Positions 58,220 through 64,000 of a DNA stretch of 64,000 bases are shown piece by piece. Position numbers and translations under genes: made by a program. Where the stretch lies: contig NC_083348.1 of NCBI RefSeq assembly GCF_019175385.1, positions 48,134,950 through 48,198,949 of the forward strand. Direction: 5' to 3'. The stretch comes from Lycium barbarum. Its lineage: Eukaryota > Streptophyta > Magnoliopsida > Solanales > Solanaceae. Numbering within the stretch: position 1 is the first letter of the stretch; the number at the start of each line of letters is the position of its first letter. The notes under the pieces were generated by a model, which had not been told where the DNA came from, searched no databases, and was given only the letters and a program-made list of their open reading frames with translations.

Positions 58220-58280
58220 AAGGTTTGCCCAAAATTGGGTATTTTGGATTTCGGAAATTGGGTGTTTTGGATTTCGGACT
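58220..58280 (+). repeat. Short tandem duplication
   Basis: AAATTGGGTATTTTGGATTTCGG is followed directly by a near copy. Confidence 0.8.
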
Positions 58281-61200
58281 AGAACACCTAGGTTAAAAAC
58301 TGAAGGCGTTTAACCTAAGTAGAACACTACGTAAGCCCACCCAAGGTTAAAAGTGTTTTAGTTAAGTTAAGTTTTTTAAGAAAAAATCATTTTTTGGCAT
58401 ACTATTATTGTCCATATTTTAACCATATTTTATATTTTAGATTTTTTTAGTCATTTTTTAGTCTAAGATAGTCAAAAATAGTTCAAGTCCAAATCTTGTC
58501 CAAACGGTCCAATAGTCCATGGGTCCATGGTCATTTTTGTTTTAAAAATTGGTTAAGTTCGTCAATTTTTTTCCCAAAAATCATTACTTTCAAATTTAAA
58601 GATGTCTCAATATTATACAAGCACAATCAGTCCAAAAAAGCCGTTTGTCACAAGAATTTTCCAAAGTCAATTTTTGAGTTTTCAAAAATGGTTTTTGCGG
58701 CTCTAAAAATGTGATGATTTTAAAGGTTCCAATAATTATACACAAAATGAATTGAAATGAAAAACTAAAATACGATAGGGAGTTGGGCTGATCAAGCCAA
58801 CAGAAAAATGCACGAATTAATATTTTCCACTCCAATATGCATTCCAATGCTTATGCCTTCCATTATAGGGGTAGACTCGATCTAGAATTGTTAGTGGGCC
58901 TCAATGGACCCACCAACGTGTAGGGGTAATCACAACAAATAGGTATACATAATATTAGAAAAATAACCGAGGATGATAATTAAATTTACAAAGCCAAAAA
59001 ATGAATTACAATGCTTTATGGCCAAGCCCAAAATTATTATACCTGTAAAATAGCAGACAATTTATGCAAAAGCCCATCAATTACTAAATATAACACTTAT
59101 CATATCATCAAGACTAAGGACAGGCCAGAATTGTGGCCCAAAATTATCTTCTTCTTAAAATTTTCTAAGTGTCAGACTGCGATATGCATGATATACCACT
59201 GATATACCTACTAAAATAGATAGCAAAACCCATGAAGGTCATACCCTCTACACACCTCAATATACGCTATATACTCAACTGATATCAGCTCTCAAACACC
59301 ACATTTAGCTCACATAGAAACTTCAAATCTACCCAGCAAATGCCACAATTCCAAACATAGGTATTTAGCTACTAATTAAGACTAAACAATCAATAAAAAA
59401 TTATCCCTAACATAGCTTTAAGGCCAGTTATCAACAAATTCAAAAACAAGAGTGTCACAAAGTAGTTCCACTAGCATAGGAGGGAAAACCAAGCAATTTC
59501 GTGCAAACAAGTTGTACATGAGCCAAGTTCAAACTTTTTTGAAGAGGTGTTAATGCAAGAAAGTGGCATAGTGATGAATTATCACCTAAAACTAAAACCA
59601 GCACATTGCAGATTCAAGCAAAAGTTAAACAGTTCCAATTTAGTCTCAATACACTTTTCAGTTTTTACGTTTTTTCAAATTACACTCAACAGGTTTTGAA
59701 AAATTCATTTTAGACAGTCAATAAGTCTTAAACCAAGTCTCAAAACAAAGGTCCTAACTTGTATTTTTCCTCGAAAATACCAAGAGGTGGACAGGTTTAA
59801 GGCACATATAGGGTCTCCAATCATAGGTTAAGATAAGTCACAAGCAACCCAACAATGCCAGATTCTGTGAGGTATTCAAGGACCATTAAATGATGATCCA
59901 AATCGCAACTTGTTTTCAAATTGTTTATTAAACAAATGGGATCAAATGACAGTTACACACATAGTCCTAGAGGTCAATTTTCAGACAAAGACATCTGCAC
60001 AGATTTCAAATATGAACCAAGTAAATATGGGCAGTGGTTTCAAATGTAAGTTTTGACCTAAATGATCATGGAGGGGTTACACTCATAGACATAGCAATAT
60101 CCATCAAGAAAAGAAAAGAGAGGAGCAAAATTATAACAATTTCATGTTCATTTTCCTAACCAGTTAAGTGTGCTAATTCAGACATAGTTCAAAGAAAGGA
60201 TTTTCAGCAATATTATTAGGGTTCAGTGTAGGATCATACATCAGTCAAGAAAAGGAGAAAACAGCCAAGTTAAAAACAAGAAAATGTAGTTTAGCTTTTC
60301 AAAAATATTTATAGCTTTCTCTTAAACTTCTATAGTCAACACAACACATTTCAGAAAAAGTTCACAGTCTTTGCTCTTAACACCTCTCCAATCATATTTC
60401 AAACATGCTTAAAATTCCAACTGTCACAAAGGCAGTAAAAAAGGAAGAAGCAAGATGGGCAAACAAACAAGTAGTCTAATTCAGCTTTGGAAGAAAAAAG
60501 AACAATTCACATGAAGCACCAATACAAGATTTTTCTTCCCTATAAATCAGTTTGTTTGGTCTCAAAATCAAATTGTAATGCACACTTAAACTAACAGAAA
60601 TGCCTCATGGCTTCAGGTAAAGGGAATTCAAGTAAATAAAAGGAGAGGAACCTTTTCAAAATCCTATTTTTTATCCTAGACTTCCATCAACACTAAATAT
60701 TATGTCAAAAGGCTTTACCTGCCAAGACCAGTATTATAGACTAAGTTTTGCACTATTAGAGGGGTTTATTTAGGTGCAGAGTCAAAATAATCATGGAACA
60801 CACAATCTATACATAATAGGCTCATATCTTCCAGTTTTACAGGTTCTAGCTAATTACTAGTTTTAAGCCAAAAACAGGTTTTCATCCTTTTTTTTAAAAA
60901 AAAAAACTTCAGTCTTAAAGATTCCAGTTATTTAAAAAGGTTTAATTTCCTTCCAAAATAGTGAGGTTACTCTAAACATTGTACAGGTTACACATACTAT
61001 CACACCAGAGATATTCCAAACTAGGTTGGTTCCAAGAGGTCTAACAGTGTCTAAATAAGGCTAGCCTAGGAAAGGTTTTAAGTTAAACTTCTCATATTGC
61101 AAGTCACACAACAAAGGCAGTTACAAAACAAGAAATTCAATAGTTCAAAAGAAACTAGAAGGAACTAATATAGGGTACATGGTACCTATCTTAGGATCAT

Positions 61201-62545
61201 CAAAGCAGATAGAGATTAACACAGTTAAGACAACACAAAACAAGATGGACAATGCACATCTTTGAGACTTATTTTGAAACAAAGGAGGACAAAAAGAACT
61301 AGTAAGAATGTCACATGCTTTTAAGTCATTTTCTACTTAATTCTCAAGCCTTTAATTGTTAAAATTCCTAAAGTTGAGTGCTTTAAAACCTGTGATCCAG
61401 CCATGTTGGTTTTTGAGAACTCAAGCCATTAACAAACAGTTTTGCACAAGTTTTGACATACAAAGAAAGGAAAAACAGCTTCTATGGATTTAGGAATTAC
61501 ATTCAACTTGAACACTGATTTAGACCACTCACAGTTATTCCGTGAAAAAACATAATTCAATTTTCAACTTCTTCATAACATAAATAACCTTAGACATAAT
61601 CAATATTAAAACAAAGGGTATTTCTGGCCTGCCTTATTTTTTTAAACTTCCAAAGTTTCCAAACAAGAACAAATATGAAGCTACACAAGTTTATAAGACC
61701 ATAGTTTAGCAAAGACAAGTTCCAAAATTTTAAGCTTACCATCACTTAGCTAAGCCTGGAATCTCCACAACTCCATAATCCACACACAAGGCTGACTCAG
61801 ACCCTTTTTAATTTATTTTGACAAAGTTAAAAGCTAATAAGGCATCCATATTTCATTTTAAACTATAATTCATACTTAGCTAGTTTTAAACTTCAAATCT
61901 CTAAACTACATCCCAGAAATAGCTTTACTTCTTCAAAAATCATTTTTTTTTGACAAAATAAGAGGCTAACAGACTACAAATCAAATTATAAGACCTTCAA
62001 CTTTACTAGATTTTCAAGTTTAGCAGTTTTAAAGTCAAAAGTGACTTGAAAATCTTGTTTTTCCATACCCAAATTCACATAGGACATCCAAGTTTTCAGA
62101 AATTGCAATTAAACTTCAAAACAAGACTCCAGGATCTAGTTTTCGGAAAAACTTTCTTATTTAAAACATTTTTAAAAATTCTTAGAAGCAGTCACATTGT
62201 TCTAGAATGAATCAAGCTATTGAAACAAGTAAAGATTCACTCAATAATGAAGGAAAGAAATCATTTTTAATACTTACTAAAATAGGTTCAAAGAGGCACA
62301 TTGTTAATACTTAGAATTTACCATCTGCTGGGGCAACCTAAAGATCAAAAGGGGGTTGGTTCAACACTCCAAGCAACAAAACCCTTCACAAATCCTCAAA
62401 TCATATTTTCTTCTTATATTTTTTATCTTCTCCTATATGTTGCATTTTTTTGAATCCTTTAATATTAACTGTGTAGCTAGTATATATGAAACCTTAGTTT
62501 TTTTTAGGGAAAAAGAATCTGGACCATTTTTGGTTCTTCTATTTA

Positions 62546-62555
62546 CTATTTATAG
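62546..62555 (-). promoter_or_regulatory. Probable TATA box of the long LTR
   Basis: CTATAAATAG on the minus strand, about 1.2 kb downstream of the LTR start and preceded by GGGGG. It is a good plant TATA match in the right orientation. The start site is not proven. Confidence 0.5.
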
Positions 62556-63180
62556 CCCCCATTGTATAGGAATCCTTAGGACGAAAATAAAGGACACATG
62601 TCCTCCCATTTTCCCCCAAAAATTCCCCAAATTGTACCTCATCATAATTTCAAAAATACAATAGATAGGACAAAATGAAAAGCTAACAAACTTGTACCCT
62701 AAAATCAATAAAATCCACAAAAAATCAGATAAATACGAGAATAGTACGCTTGCTAGCACAAATCGCCACATGATACAATTCCAATGGTACAATTATACCA
62801 AAATTGTACCAATGAGATAAAATCCCCAAATTTCATACCCAGCCGACGAAACTTCGTGGAAATTACCCTAGGTTCCCACACAAGTGCGTGTGGTGCACAC
62901 GATGGCTAAGGACTCAAGGTCCTGCCTATGGCAACCATCACGCGTGGAAATCCGAGCAATATCAACGAGAAATATGGCTCAAATGGTGTAAATAACTAAA
63001 AATTAAACGAAATTAAACCTGGTAATCGTAAGAACACGTGAAAAGGCATAAAAGCCCTCTCAATTTGGGACAAAATAACCTGCAATCCGCCATGAAACAC
63101 CACCAGAGGCGGCGTAACCCTAAATCGCCATATCGCCTCCTTTGAGAGGTAAAGAGGGGTCAGGTAGACGAAATAAAATT

Positions 63181-63200
63181 GGGGGGGGGGGGGGGGGGGG
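63181..63200 (+). repeat. Homopolymer G run (20)
   Basis: 20 consecutive G followed by CAGGGGCGGGG, able to form G-quadruplexes in principle. Confidence 0.9.
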
Positions 63201-63727
63201 CAGGGGCGGGGTGGAAGTTTGTTTTAACAAACTTTCACTCCCTTTTTTAAAAAAAATTATTCCCCTCCCATTTATTAAAATGTTAAAAAGAACCCCTCCC
63301 TATTTAATTAAAAAAATATAAACCATATATTATAAATGCATATATTTCTAAATATAAAAATAATTTAGGTTAAATAAAAATTAGGACTTGTAAAGTTAAG
63401 ATACGGGCTTTAAAACGAGCCCAATATTGACATAGTTCTGAGTAATATTTAAAATAAGAAAAAATGCGGTAAAAAATGAGTTGTATTTTATACGTTGTCT
63501 AAATTAAAAAAACTTCCGAATTAGACGGAGTGGGATGAAATTAAATAAATCCTATTTCTCGCAGTTGTCAGTTGTTTTTTGCAGGAAATAATAATTAAGT
63601 CGTTTTGCAATTTTCTTGGGATTTTGAAATTTTAACCTTTTAAAGGGTGTATCCTTACTCCGTCTTTGACTCGGGAAACTTGAAAACTAAAATACGCGTC
63701 TTATGAGCTGAAAATTAGGTGTCAACA

Positions 63728-64000
63728 ACTGCCCCTTCGAAGTTCGAGTTGAGCTACGAATTTTGACAAACCTAATTTTTACCGAATAATAGAAATTACG
63801 ACTTTCTTTTTGCTCAAAATTTCAAAAATATGGTCGGACCCCGATCTTTGGGCTTCCTAAATATCTCAGCTTATATGAGAATTCAAGCCGTTTGTAGTTC
63901 TGACTCTAGGAGGACTGAAAAAATAAAGAAATTTTTAAAATAATCTCGGGATGTCCCGAGATAATCATAGGAATATGGTCGATCCTCGAATTTTGAGCAG
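63728..64000 (-). mobile_element. 3' internal end of an Ogre/Tat-like element with polypurine tract
   Basis: On the minus strand the sequence runs into GAAGGGGCAGT (63728-63738), the likely polypurine tract before the LTR. The rest of the element would lie to the right of the window. Confidence 0.42.

Larger units (their letters stand above)
57925..63727 (-). repeat. Long Ogre/Tat-like Gypsy LTR (about 5.8 kb)
   Basis: Read on the minus strand it starts TGTTGACACCTAATTTT at 63727, directly after a purine-rich GAAGGGGCAGT stretch. It runs through about 5.8 kb of AT-rich sequence without genes. The far end (57925-58110) carries the GGGGGATCACC and GGTGCCTAACACC blocks I associate with Ogre/Tat LTRs. 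A TATA box lies about 1.2 kb in. The class is inferred from remembered end sequences, since no coding region is present. Confidence 0.5.

Noticed and set aside
62356..62792. Overlapping ORFs in the long AT-rich LTR
   Set aside because: Short, AT-driven and not recognisable. One overlaps the TATA region.

Overview
The window is plant DNA made almost wholly of retrotransposons. I see no host protein gene, tRNA or rRNA. Chromovirus-type Ty3/Gypsy elements with long LTRs, an RTE-type LINE whose 3' end matches what I recall of Solanaceae repeats, and an Ogre/Tat-type LTR suggest a large nuclear genome, most likely from Solanaceae or a nearby asterid lineage. The family-level guess is from memory.

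Layout. A broken Copia element (RT/RNase H at 856-1964, last codons and 3' LTR at 46823-47215) is split by a 44.85-kb insertion, element 1 (1965-46817, target-site duplication CCGTT). Element 1's 5' LTR holds element 2 (3703-23297, ATTTG). Element 2's 3' LTR holds element 3 (10868-22093, reverse, ATATG), the only copy with a nearly complete gag-pol, itself broken by stops. Element 1's internal region holds element 4 (28298-42612, reverse, missing its 5' half). Element 4's LTR holds element 5 (28763-37848, reverse, ATTGT), which has gag but no pol. To the right are an unclassified stretch (47216-48548), element 6 (48549-56821) with a full-length RTE LINE in its 3' LTR (51230-55061, reverse), a short unclassified stretch, and a 5.8-kb Ogre/Tat-like LTR (57925-63727, reverse).

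How the parts relate. Element 3 is an inactive relative of the likely autonomous partner: gag, zinc knuckle, protease, RT, RNase H, integrase and chromodomain. Elements 1, 2 and 6 are non-autonomous and carry no working pol. Elements 1 and 2 instead carry a conserved acidic orphan ORF right after the leader, and element 5 carries gag alone. Despite diverged LTRs they share cis-acting parts: an initiator-Met-type primer site, a leader hairpin with a 6-base palindromic loop, a double hairpin in the LTR core, and a hairpin just before the polypurine tract. Several of these keep pairing through compensatory changes. I infer a group of parasitic elements mobilised by one chromovirus machinery through a common RNA module. 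The leader hairpin resembles a retroviral dimerisation site and is the most interesting signal here.
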